This document shows positions 33,590 to 42,453 of a stretch of DNA of 64,000 bases, piece by piece. The translations under genes and the position numbers were made by a program. Source of the stretch: Bactericera cockerelli (taxonomy: Eukaryota; Arthropoda; Insecta; Hemiptera; Triozidae); contig CM044956.1 in NCBI GenBank assembly GCA_024516035.1, forward strand, positions 23,298,395-23,362,394. Direction: 5' to 3'. How positions within the stretch are numbered: the stretch's first letter is position 1; the number at the start of each line of letters is the position of its first letter. The notes under the pieces were generated by a model, which ran no database searches, was not told the origin of the DNA, and was given only the letters and a program-made list of their open reading frames with translations.

Positions 33590-34150
33590 GACCCTGTTGG
33601 ATAAAAGAAGATATTTGGTCCTCGGTCTTAGTAATTTGGGGGTCACAGCCCCATCGTGAATTATGTCGGTGATATAAATAGCACATGTTCAACTAGAGAG
33701 CTTTCTGAGCATGGCAATATTTTATTTTATAGTACTGCCATTTAAGTAACATGCAAGAGAAAAAACCTCAAGTATCCCCTCATAATGCAGCACTTGAAGT
33801 GACAGCGAAGCCGACTGAAACAGTTTCAATTATCCTGCAGGATATATTGTAGTCCTTGAGATTTATCTCTTTCAGCAATTAATATGTAAATGAAGACGCA
33901 ACTTTTCCATTAAAGCAAGAATTGAGGAAACTCTGCCATACTGCAAAGCAGCTCAGAATAGAAGAGTTGTGTGTGTATATTAGACACGTACATAACTTCA
34001 TATTATGTAGTTTCTTCACAAATTCGCATTCTGTCCTGCTCTCTCGCAGCGTAATTTTTGGTGGTCGAGAGGTATGGTAATCCAGCTTTTAAACATACAC
34101 AACAACAAAACATAATATACCTTTTATATACGGTTTTCACATAGATAAGA
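33590..34150. other. No supported feature
   Basis: Nothing recognised on either strand. Confidence 0.3.
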
Positions 34151-34152
34151 TA

Positions 34153-34344
34153 TTAGATAAAAAATGTTAGTACGCCTCCTCGTGGTTCACCCTGGGCAAC
34201 GCATTGACATCCGGCTAAAGTACAGACAAATTTGGCGATCAGACAATCACTGTCATCAGATTTCCTGATCAAGTTCATTACATAATTTGTGTCTTCTACG
34301 ATAAAAAAAAACATTAAGAGATAAATATAAAATTTGGGTTGCAT
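34153..34344 (-). CDS. Candidate small secreted four-cysteine peptide, 63 aa
   Basis: Unrecognised. The frame starts MQPK and runs into a strongly hydrophobic run (residues 5-16, FYIYLLMFFFIV), as in a signal peptide. The remainder is acidic and then cysteine-bearing: RKSDDSDC, Cys 34, 41, 46 and 48, ending in a hydrophobic tail. Residue use looks protein-like. Alternatively this is an internal exon: ATCGTAG at 34296-34302 (minus sense) is a fair acceptor behind a poly-T tract, and GGC|GTACTA could be a donor. The choice between a one-exon peptide and an exon of a longer gene is open. Confidence 0.35.
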   Translation of the reverse strand: MQPKFYIYLLMFFFIVEDTNYVMNLIRKSDDSDCLIAKFVCTLAGCQCVAQGEPRGGVLTFFI

Positions 34345-34394
34345 ATATTCCAGGACAGCCGCGTAATTGATAGGACATGTAATACTAATACCTA

Positions 34395-34667
34395 CTAAAA
34401 TTTGTGAGTGATGGGAAATATTCTTTTATTTTTTGGTATCGAGTGTAGGGATCCCTCCAGTTTCAGAATTATATGATGCAGGGTATGGGATAATATTTTG
34501 TGTTCATCTGAATCTGAAAGGACCTTAGAGCGCTGCAAATTAACCCAGAAATCTTCAGTCGCCACAGACATAATTGTTTCCCACTGAAGTTTTGACAAAA
34601 TGGTATACAATCCTTGAAAACTTTGTGGAAGTTTATTATTAGACAGCTCCTTCCTCATGTGATACAA
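34395..34667 (-). CDS. Possible exon or short gene, unrecognised, 90 codons
   Basis: The frame has balanced composition (LYTILSKLQWE, EDFWVNLQRSK, LKLEGSLHSIP) and is the most protein-like frame locally. A GTAGGT donor after its last codons would leave two bases. Joined to the acceptor at 34296 that gives an in-frame stop, so it cannot be the exon directly before the frame at 34153-34344. It could be a terminal exon. No domain recognised. Confidence 0.25.
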   Translation of the reverse strand: MYHMRKELSNNKLPQSFQGLYTILSKLQWETIMSVATEDFWVNLQRSKVLSDSDEHKILSHTLHHIILKLEGSLHSIPKNKRIFPITHKF

Positions 34668-35080
34668 ACATGTAATCCCGCTTTACATAAAACTTACTAG
34701 GCTCAACTTTTAACTATGAGAGCGCTGCAAAGTTTATTATGTGTAGGTATACAATGTACGTCACGACATCCTGAATACTGTTCCTAGCTTATTTATTATC
34801 TATCCAAGAAAGTTTTCTAAGAATAATAAATTATTATTTTTTTGGATCAGCAACATCAATACATTTTACTTATTTTTTCTTCGCGTCTTATTAGAATTTC
34901 TTTTACACTCAATGGTGAGTTCACCTATAGTAATAATATTTTAAGTAGTTCTAATTAGAGTAGCTCATTGGACACATTGGAAACGACTTTCTTAATAATT
35001 ATTATTGTAATAGACGACTAAAAGCTATGTGCTACATGAATGTGACTTAACTATGTATGGTCGTCACTTACTTTTACAGG
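34668..35080. other. No supported feature
   Basis: AT-rich, with no repeat partner seen in the window. Confidence 0.3.
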
Positions 35081-35346
35081 ATGTATGGGCGCGACTCACC
35101 TGTAGGAGCAGATATATTATATGGGCGTGACTTACCTTTAGGAGAAGATGTATGGGCGTAACTTACCTTTAGGAGCAGATGTATGGGCGTGACTTACCTT
35201 TAGGAGCAGATGTATGGGCGTAACTTACCTTTAGGACCAGATGTAAGGGCGTGACTTACCTTTAGAAGCAGATGTATGGGCGTGACTTACCATTAGGAGC
35301 AGATGAATGGGCGTAACTTACCTTTAGGAGCAGATGTATGGGCGCA
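35081..35346 (+). repeat. Minisatellite, 31-bp unit, about eight copies
   Basis: The unit begins GATGTATGGGCGTGACTTAC and ends CTTTAGGAGCA. Units differ mostly by G/A at one site (GTGACT against GTAACT), roughly alternating. The second unit has a short AT-rich insertion. Confidence 0.92.
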
Positions 35347-35448
35347 CTGATGGTTGGGCGGCTCCTCTCCGGAGGGCTACAGAGGCAGGCGTTCAGCCAG
35401 GGCATGTCACATGGTGCCTTCTCAGGAGATTACTCGCGGCGTGGCGAG

Positions 35449-35626
35449 AGGACCCTGTAACCAGAGCATGGCCAGACAAGACCCAGTCAATACATATTTA
35501 TGTAGAATGGAAAACTGAAATTATGTAGGTACTAAATGAAGATCCTGTAACCAGAGAGCCAGACAATACCCAGTCCATTCATATTTATACAGAATGAAAA
35601 ACTAAAATCATGTAGGTACTAAATGA
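35449..35626 (+). repeat. Two-copy tandem repeat, about 89 bp
   Basis: CCTGTAACCAGAG ... GTAGGTACTAAATGAAG occurs twice head to tail with a few differences. The frame at 35334-35528 spans the minisatellite edge and the first copy and is not supported as a gene. Confidence 0.75.
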
Positions 35627-35683
35627 AGGTGTTCAATGTCTAACATCGGATCAGAAATTTTCTAAAGTTGGAGGAAGGTTTAG

Positions 35684-36100
35684 AATAGAATAGAATATAC
35701 CTATAGAATAGAATAGTCTTTATACTGCCGAGGTAAGACTGAAAAGTCTCTTTACTCCAGCATCTTCTGCCTCTTCTACTCCATTAGCTTCTCACCCCGA
35801 TGCTCTAGAGTGGTTTCTTCTGAACGAGGCTTCTCCTTGGTGCTTCTTTATTAAGAAGTGGCTCTACGGCTTTTGCCCGGCCTCTTGTGGATTAAGGCAT
35901 TGTTTATTGTTTGAGCAGCTATTTGGCCAGCTTCCCAGCAGCTCCTGAGAGTTTCATAAAGATCTCTTTGTTTTGAAGCTTTTGAACAGCTTCTCAGAGA
36001 TGTCGCCATTTACGACAGGGGGAACACTCCGTGGTCTTATTCTTAGCCGAGAGCCACACGGAAAAGGTTTAGGGCCTGATAAAATTATAAATAGGATTAC
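35684..36100 (-). mobile_element. Possible retroelement 3' fragment with (TTCTA)n tail
   Basis: On the minus strand a moderately GC-rich, broken reading frame ends at GCAGTATAAAGACTATTCTA, followed by repeated TTCTA units. A simple-repeat end suggests a retroposed 3' terminus. No RT motif was visible. Confidence 0.35.
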
Positions 36101-36574
36101 AACAAAGATGGGCCGGCGCACTACATTCTGACTTTTTTTAATTGAGATTTTGGTTAAGATAAAGAACAGACAATTTTCCCTAGAGCTTGACAGTTGACAG
36201 TTTGAATAACATCTGAACCATATCGTGCCTAAAGACATGATTTTCAGGGAGAGTATTCCAATTTTATGTTAGAAAACACAAAGGTTATTTTGTGATCTTT
36301 GAAACTTTGTTCCTTGGTAGAAATCTTTCTTACTATCATTGTTACGTGTTTGAAAAGGATTTGTTGATAAATACCTATGAGTAATTTGAGAAAGTTTTGA
36401 TAATGTAACTGAAACGTACACACGTACAGTAAAATCGACCGAGTTTCCTTCCTACCTAATATCAATAAACAAATATTATCATGTTAACATTTTTCATAGG
36501 CTTATGTAACTGTACCCCGCACACGTACTAATCACAATGAACAGTAATATGAAATACGATATGTTATTTATTAC
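36101..36574. other. No supported feature
   Basis: Frames here are short and without motifs. Confidence 0.3.
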
Positions 36575-36790
36575 CCCTAAAAAACCACTTCATGGTCACA
36601 AAAGGAAGAACGCCTACTGAAAATAATTACCTCCTCGCTTTCTATTTCTCTCCACTCCTATCTGCATTTGTTCTTCTTATGTTATCTTTATTTATCCTTG
36701 CAGGTGTCTTCCCAAACTTGATTTCTCTTAAAGTTTTAATTGCTGAACTGCAATAAAAACTGGCGGTCGGAGTATAATTTTTCTGAACTT
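36575..36790 (+). repeat. Single-arm relative of the palindromic MITE at 19545-20010
   Basis: Shares CCACTTCATGGTCACAAAAGG, GAAGAACGCCTA, CTCCTATCTGCATTTGTTC, TTGATTTCTCTT and CAATAAAAACTGGCGGTCGG with the left arm there. No inverted second arm follows. Confidence 0.65.
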
Positions 36791-36839
36791 GTTTGAACAA
36801 TCCACAACTACGGCCATGCCTTTGATGTCTTTATCGAGT

Positions 36840-37080
36840 GGTGTAATCGATTCGGGGTGGGTTTCAAGGGGGGGGGGAGTCGGCTCGTGTCTTATTTGTA
36901 GCGTTTCGACTGTAGAAGCATTCCGCCGCGCCGGCGCCGGCCAAAATATCTCGAACCTTGTACTCGTACAGCTGGTCGGGAGCACTCGACAGCAGAGCAG
37001 GCTCCTACCTACTACTCCTACTAGACGCAGACCTCGACCCAAGAGGGACACCTCGATTTTCCACGAGAAGACTGTCTTAA
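36840..37080. other. GC-rich island with a GCGCCGGCGCCGGCC core
   Basis: Base composition jumps well above the surroundings, with CpG-rich palindromic sequence near 36927-36945 and a G10 run near 36870. Frames on both strands are open for over 100 codons, as expected when stops become rare. Neither is convincing: the minus frame lacks an ATG. It might be a promoter or first-exon region, or captured DNA. Confidence 0.35.
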
Positions 37081-37204
37081 AATCGAAACATTCCTAAAGG
37101 CAATACTTGAGTATGGTTGAGAATTTTACATTTTTGAAGGTTTTTCTGGTACCGTACGTTAATTGTACTTGGGGTCATCTCTGATTATTACTTTCTTTGT
37201 CCTA

Positions 37205-37960
37205 TAATAAGGAAAGTATTATACACTAGCAGGCTGTCGCCCGCTTTGCGGTCCGAGGCATGGCCGTAAAGCAAAAAATCCTTTTTCGCCAATGGCAGGT
37301 GTTGTAGTGAGAATTTCGAAAAATCCCGTCATATTGCACATCTAGACTATAAGACAAAGCTACCTACCAAATTTCAGCTTCCTAGGACTTACCAGTTCGG
37401 AGAAACAGTGATGAATCAGTGAGTGAGTCAGTCAGTCAGTCAGTGAGTAAAACTCTCTTTTATAAGTATATTCGTCAAAGGTTTGACCTACCAGTTTTTC
37501 ACATTTCTAGACGGATCATATCCTCAGGATACCAAAAAGGTTGTTTTCGGCCATTGGTCCGTGCGTCTGCTGTCCGTAAACAAGATATCTCGAGAGCGGT
37601 AAGAGCTAGAGACTTGAAATTTGGTATAAAAGTAAATCTTATATATCGCACAAAACACGAAACTTTTGGTTGAAATCGGCCGCACTCTACGGCCGCAGGG
37701 CCGTTCCTTTGAATTGGTTAAAGATACAAAAAAAGTTAGAGAACAACTTTTTATTGGAATGAAAAAATAATAGGCGTTTACTCATATCATTTTTTGATAT
37801 TTTGAACTTTCTGAAACACGGCTCCAATTTACCTGTATTTTCGAGGGTCCCCATTAGACCAACTTTTTTTTTTATCGTTGATGGGGGTTGTGACAAATCC
37901 AATGACTTTGAGGTGCTGATTATGAATTTGACTCCCAAAACCCGGGTGGGACCCCCAAAT
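37205..37960 (+). repeat. Dispersed repeat related to 23490-23990
   Basis: Begins with GCAGGCTGTCGCCCGCTTTG and a (GTCA)n-like run (GAGTCAGTCAGTCAGTCAG) near 37425-37445. The TTTTTCACATTTCTAGACGG, GGCCATTGGTCCGTGCG and GACTTGAAATTTGGTATA blocks shared with copy A follow. The phrases resemble degenerate insect retroelement tails. Confidence 0.5.
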
Positions 37961-39040
37961 GGGCCGCCCGATGGTATTTAGAATTTTTTTGGTCTGGTCT
38001 CATCGTCAGCATGAATGATATGTTTAGTCAAGTCACTAATTCTTCTAGACCAAAATCCGTATGAAAAAAAAACATCACACGACTTTCTGTTACAATTGAG
38101 GAAGTTTTATTAAAAATTATTTATTTTTTGTATAGGACGTTCTTCACACCTCGGCCGAGGTGCTTGATAGATATCACACTGTTACCATAACTGCTTAGTA
38201 AATATGAAGTACAATATCAAGTCGAGAACAGAATTAAAGTGCATTACTGCACTGTTTACTGTACCAAATAACTCTGTTAATGTGAGACGTTTAAGATATC
38301 ATAATTACTTACTGGGGAGATAATACTTTGGATACATGGAGATGGCAGTCTATCTAGCATAGACAATCTAATAGACGATACATGCGTGAAGCAAAAGGAA
38401 TAGGAAAGAAAATGGTTGATGAGATGAAGACAGAGAAGAAGGTATAGCAGATGTAGATGGTGCTTGAATGACGAGATAATAATGATAATAATAAACAGCA
38501 AAGAAAATTCAATACATTCTGAAAAGAAATCTAAATAATAATTAAACATTTAGTATATTTACTCTTTCAAGGGAAAATCTAATAATAGCTAGGAAGGAGA
38601 TGGAGAAGAACCACAATGGCCGAATGGAATACTTTCTATGCTTAAAAAAAAAAAAAATACCTAAACAAAATCCTACCAAGAAACAGACTTGTGTACCTAA
38701 TGAGAAAAATCAAAGAAAATTCAGACATAAGAAAAGTAAATTTTCATTCATATAATCTAGTCTCTTTATAACCATACCAATCTGAAAAATAAAAAAATAT
38801 CAAGTATAGTTGGTTGGTTATCTAATAATACCTACATTCTTACACTGCTTAGATAAAAAAAAAATAGTAACTATTCAGGTGTCTAGTGTGTTACACTGGT
38901 TATACATATCAGAAAAAGTATTTCCGAGTGACATGAATGATAGAAGTAGGTAGGTACTTGAGCAAAAAATTGTTGTTGGTGCTATAAATGCAAATGAAGT
39001 GAGTATGTTTTAACTTGATCAACATTTGTCCCTCTCTATC
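37961..39040. other. No gene seen
   Basis: A 16-bp perfect palindrome CACCTCGGCCGAGGTG lies at about 38147-38162. Otherwise AT-rich sequence without motifs. Confidence 0.35.
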
Positions 39041-39400
39041 TTCTTCTTCTTCTTTTCTTCTGTCTTATCCCGCTTGAGCAGGGTCGTCGTTGTTCAACCT
39101 CATGATTGATGTTGGTTGGTTTTGGCACATTTTTTTTACGGCTGGATGCCCTTCCTAATGCCAACGATTCTATTTGATTTAACGTCCTGGATTAGGACGG
39201 TGGTTTTACCTTCCATTCGCTGGGAATCGTACCAGCTGCCCACATTAACCTCACCCAGCCTGGGTAGGGCCGGAAATACCAGCCGCACATGTACGGAGGG
39301 AACAGAATTTTCTGTGTGAAAAATTTGCTCCGACCGGGGATCGAACTCAAGATCTCTAGACTACGGGCAGTAGTCACAACCGTTACGCCACGGAGGCTGG
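39041..39400 (-). mobile_element. tRNA-headed core-domain SINE, longest copy
   Basis: On the minus strand: head CAGCCTCCGTGGCGTAACGG, B box GAGTTCGATCCCCG, core CCAGGCTGGGTGAGGTTAAT, GCGAATGGAAGGTAAAACC, then GGCATCCAGCCGTAAAAAA. The extended tail (CCTGCTCAAGCGGGATAAGA) is missing from 13770-14012. A 20-bp echo of the head follows at 39401-39420. Confidence 0.78.
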
Positions 39401-39420
39401 CTTACGCCACGGAGACTGGC

Positions 39421-39940
39421 CCTCCGAGTCCCTATGTATCAATATCTATATATGTCTGTATGTACAATTGTCCATGTACCATTGTACTTATTTACGAATG
39501 TACCTACAGAGAGACTCCATTCAAAATTACATAAAATAATATCAAAAAATGTCACAATGTAACAGACACTGCTTCCAAAATTAGCAACAAAGTTCATCAT
39601 TTTACAAAGAGAATAAGCAAAGAAATTACAGAGAAAAGGGCGTGAAATATTCACGACAAAACCCACAAGAACAATTCAAACAAAACCGGCCAAACCAAAG
39701 ACAGCAAATGTGCTTTTGAATTCAGAACATTTTGCCAGGAAAATGAATTTTAATTTTCCTGTAAGAACAACTCTCTTGATTGAACCGGATGTGTCGACAA
39801 TAGAACTTGAGGGAAAGGTAACAAAGTAGGTAGTTATTGAAATCTAAGGCCCGAATATATTGTATTACTTTACTTTAATTATGATTATGACGATTGTACA
39901 CTGTATATTAATGTCTAAAATTGTAATTAATAAATACTCG
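39421..39940. other. No supported feature
   Basis: Nothing recognised. Confidence 0.3.
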
Positions 39941-40371
39941 TAAATATAAATCAGTAGGTACTAAAGTTAAAATAAGTCAGACTCAAGTCGGGCCATGTAA
40001 CTCCGGCTCTAGGGAGTCTAGAATATCTTCAATTTCATCCTGTTTTATATTCGGCCCTGAATATGGATGGGGTTTGTTATACCTTCTCTAATTTTTGGAA
40101 AAGTACTCCTTGATGAAAACCAACCCTACACAGGGTTAACGTTCATAGATACGAGTACTAGCATAGACTCCTGATACAGGGATATTCTCTCAATTTTTCC
40201 CTCATACTCTAATAGAAAGGAATGTAAAATAATTGGATAAATGTTACTAAGGTAAACATTAAAACATCTGTCCATCTCGGAAGGGACTCCTCTCACTATA
40301 AACTCGATTTACAGACAAACACCATCTACAAACAGAGGATGATACTTGTTTACGAATTTGAATTTGAAAAA

Positions 40372-40413
40372 CACCAGTACGTAATTAGCCATTAGGCTAA
40401 TTACGTACTGGTG
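40372..40413. repeat. Perfect 19-bp hairpin, ATTA loop
   Basis: CACCAGTACGTAATTAGCC is followed by ATTA and its exact reverse complement. Copy A (about 22990-23016) has only the right arm and loop, so the left arm arose in copy B as an inverted copy of its neighbour. Confidence 0.85.
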
Positions 40414-40489
40414 CATGAACGACACATTTGTACCGGGTGAAACTCAATGTTGTCAAACGAGAGAGTCGATCAATCTTCTATATTTGGTT

Positions 40490-40985
40490 GATTCAAAGAC
40501 GGGGAAAAGAGGTCCCATATTCGGATTTTTGGTTAAATCCCAAGAACAGGAATTGTTAAGCAAGCAATTTTAAGCGCACAAACACATAAATGGTTAAGCA
40601 CTCGCTTGCTATGCGGAAGGTCCCGGGTTCGAACCATCGTGCCGACAAAAATTTGTATTAAAAATTTGGTTACATTTGTTTTTAAGGTATATCTTCCGGT
40701 GCACTCTTGTTGACCCAGCACCTAAATGGAAAGTATTGGTTCAAAGACGGGGAAAAGAGGTCCCATATTCGGATTTTTGGTTATATCCCAAGAACAGGAA
40801 TTGTTAAGCAAGCAATTTTAAGAGCAAAAATAGCTCAATGGTTAAGCACTTGCTTGCCATGCGGGAGGTCCCGGGTTCGAACCATCGTGCCGACAAAAGT
40901 TTGTATTCAAAATTTGCTTACATTTGTTTTTAAGGAATATCTTCCGGTGCACTCTTGTTGAACCAGCACCTAAATGGAAAGTATT
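40490..40985 (+). repeat. 248-bp tandem duplication containing two SINE heads
   Basis: The segment starting TTCAAAGACGGGGAAAAGAG occurs at 40492 and again at 40740. Each unit carries the 5' part of the tRNA-Gly-like SINE (B box GGGTTCGAACCATCG). Copy A has one unit (from about 24037). Confidence 0.85.
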
Positions 40986-41125
40986 GTGTCACACTTCTCG
41001 CCTATCAGAGGGGAGGTATACTATGGGATGGGCAAGCTACAACGCAGACCAGAAGCGTCTACAGTAGCTCCTGTTTCATTATTACGAAATAAAAAAGGCT
41101 GTGAAATCATCTTAAAAAAAACACT
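40816..41125 (+). mobile_element. tRNA-Gly(GCC)-like SINE, full length
   Basis: The head AGCTCAATGGTTAAGCACTT, CTTGCCATGCGGGAGGTCCC and the perfect B box GGTTCGAACC are the best-preserved of the family. It ends CTGTGAAATCATCTTAAAAA. Confidence 0.78.
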
Positions 41126-42408
41126 TAATTTTTGTAAAAAAAAAATCTGATACTTTAAGAAATTCCTAAACTATACACAATACATACTTATAACCCCCAA
41201 ATCCACCAGTGGCGGAATTTCGATTGGCGGACTTTGGACAAAATATCGAGAAAAAAAAATATGGAAATCAACCCCCCTTAATGTATAGGTAAGGTAAACA
41301 ATATTATCAATGAAAATAAGCTGAAATGATGTTGTGTATTATACCTACAATTATGTACTTATGCAGCTAATAGTTAAATTTTAGAAATAATAAATTAAGT
41401 AAACACTTTCTGTTGACGGATATGATGACATAACATATTAAACAATTTAATTGCCAATTTATGGTTTTCTATTAATGGAAGATGAGCAGTGCGACAAGCC
41501 ATGTTAATAAGGAAAATTGATAACTCGTGTAATACAAAATATGAAAAATACATGTCACCACATGCTGTTCTAAAGGTTGGAGATTATTACCATCAAACTT
41601 TCTTTTCAGAACACCCCATAAAAGTAGTAAGTGGCGAGTGCCGGGTGTGTATCCGCGATGTTCCAAGCGAAACGGACCAAATTTACCATCAAATGTGACC
41701 AAGTTCTTCAAATGGTTCAAAGTATGTGGCGAAAATATTGTAAAAGAAATATCTTTTCTTTTTTGCTGATTGATGTACTGTCTCTGCCACTAGATCTACT
41801 CATGTATGTCACTTCTGCGCTAGTCAGCCTTTATAAACTATATTCACAACAGTCAGATAAAAAACCAGGAATTTGGCCATTTTTTCACAGAAGTACGTAT
41901 TTTTGTGATATGTTATTGGTTATAAATGTGAAATTAATATTTCATACACTTTAGATTCTTCATTCAAAACAATTTCATTTCATTGACTCAGTTGTGAGGA
42001 TTAAAATTTATATTTCATACATTTTAGATTCTTCATTCAAAAAATTTCATTTCATTAACTCAGTTGTGAGGTTTAAAATTCGAAAATTGAACTCAGTTCT
42101 TATTCAAGGGTTCGCGGTAAATTTCTCTTTTCTTTCTTTTTATATCATGGGATCTTTCTAAATATTATCTAGCAATTTTTTTTTCTTTGGGGGGCATAGA
42201 CCTAAGCAGTTAGACCTAAGCAGTAAATAGCTTAGAAATAATTAGAACATACTCGTAGTTCAAAATCTGCTCTTACACCATGCAAATGAAGGCATGTAAA
42301 GAGTTGACAAAATGTACAACCTAATAATTTCTTTTGTATTACATAATTATTTATGTTCTGTTTATACTGATTATAGGGATCAGTACACCTACAAACTGAC
42401 CTAGTTCG

Positions 42409-42415
42409 TTATATA
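42409..42415 (+). promoter_or_regulatory. TATA-like element of cysteine-rich gene B
   Basis: TTATATA about 40 bp before the ATG, in the same context as in gene A. The intervening sequence is 5-7 bp shorter than in A. Confidence 0.35.
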
Positions 42416-42453
42416 CCATTTTCATTTTCATCCACTGCTACTTAGTTTCAGAC

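Noticed and set aside
33344..33692. Minus-strand ORFs of 70 and 91 codons
   Set aside because: Antisense of the mariner transposase remnant and its right terminal repeat.
34153..34667. Joining the two minus-strand frames as consecutive exons of one gene
   Set aside because: The only plausible donor leaves two bases, and the join makes an in-frame stop.
36728..37097. Overlapping frames of over 100 codons on both strands, the minus one looking like a mitochondrial presequence
   Set aside because: The minus frame begins at GTG and no in-frame ATG precedes it before a stop. High GC makes stops rare on both strands. No domain seen.
40816..40900. tRNA-Gly gene candidate with a perfect B box
   Set aside because: The acceptor stem does not pair, and the same sequence continues into the body of a dispersed SINE in all copies.
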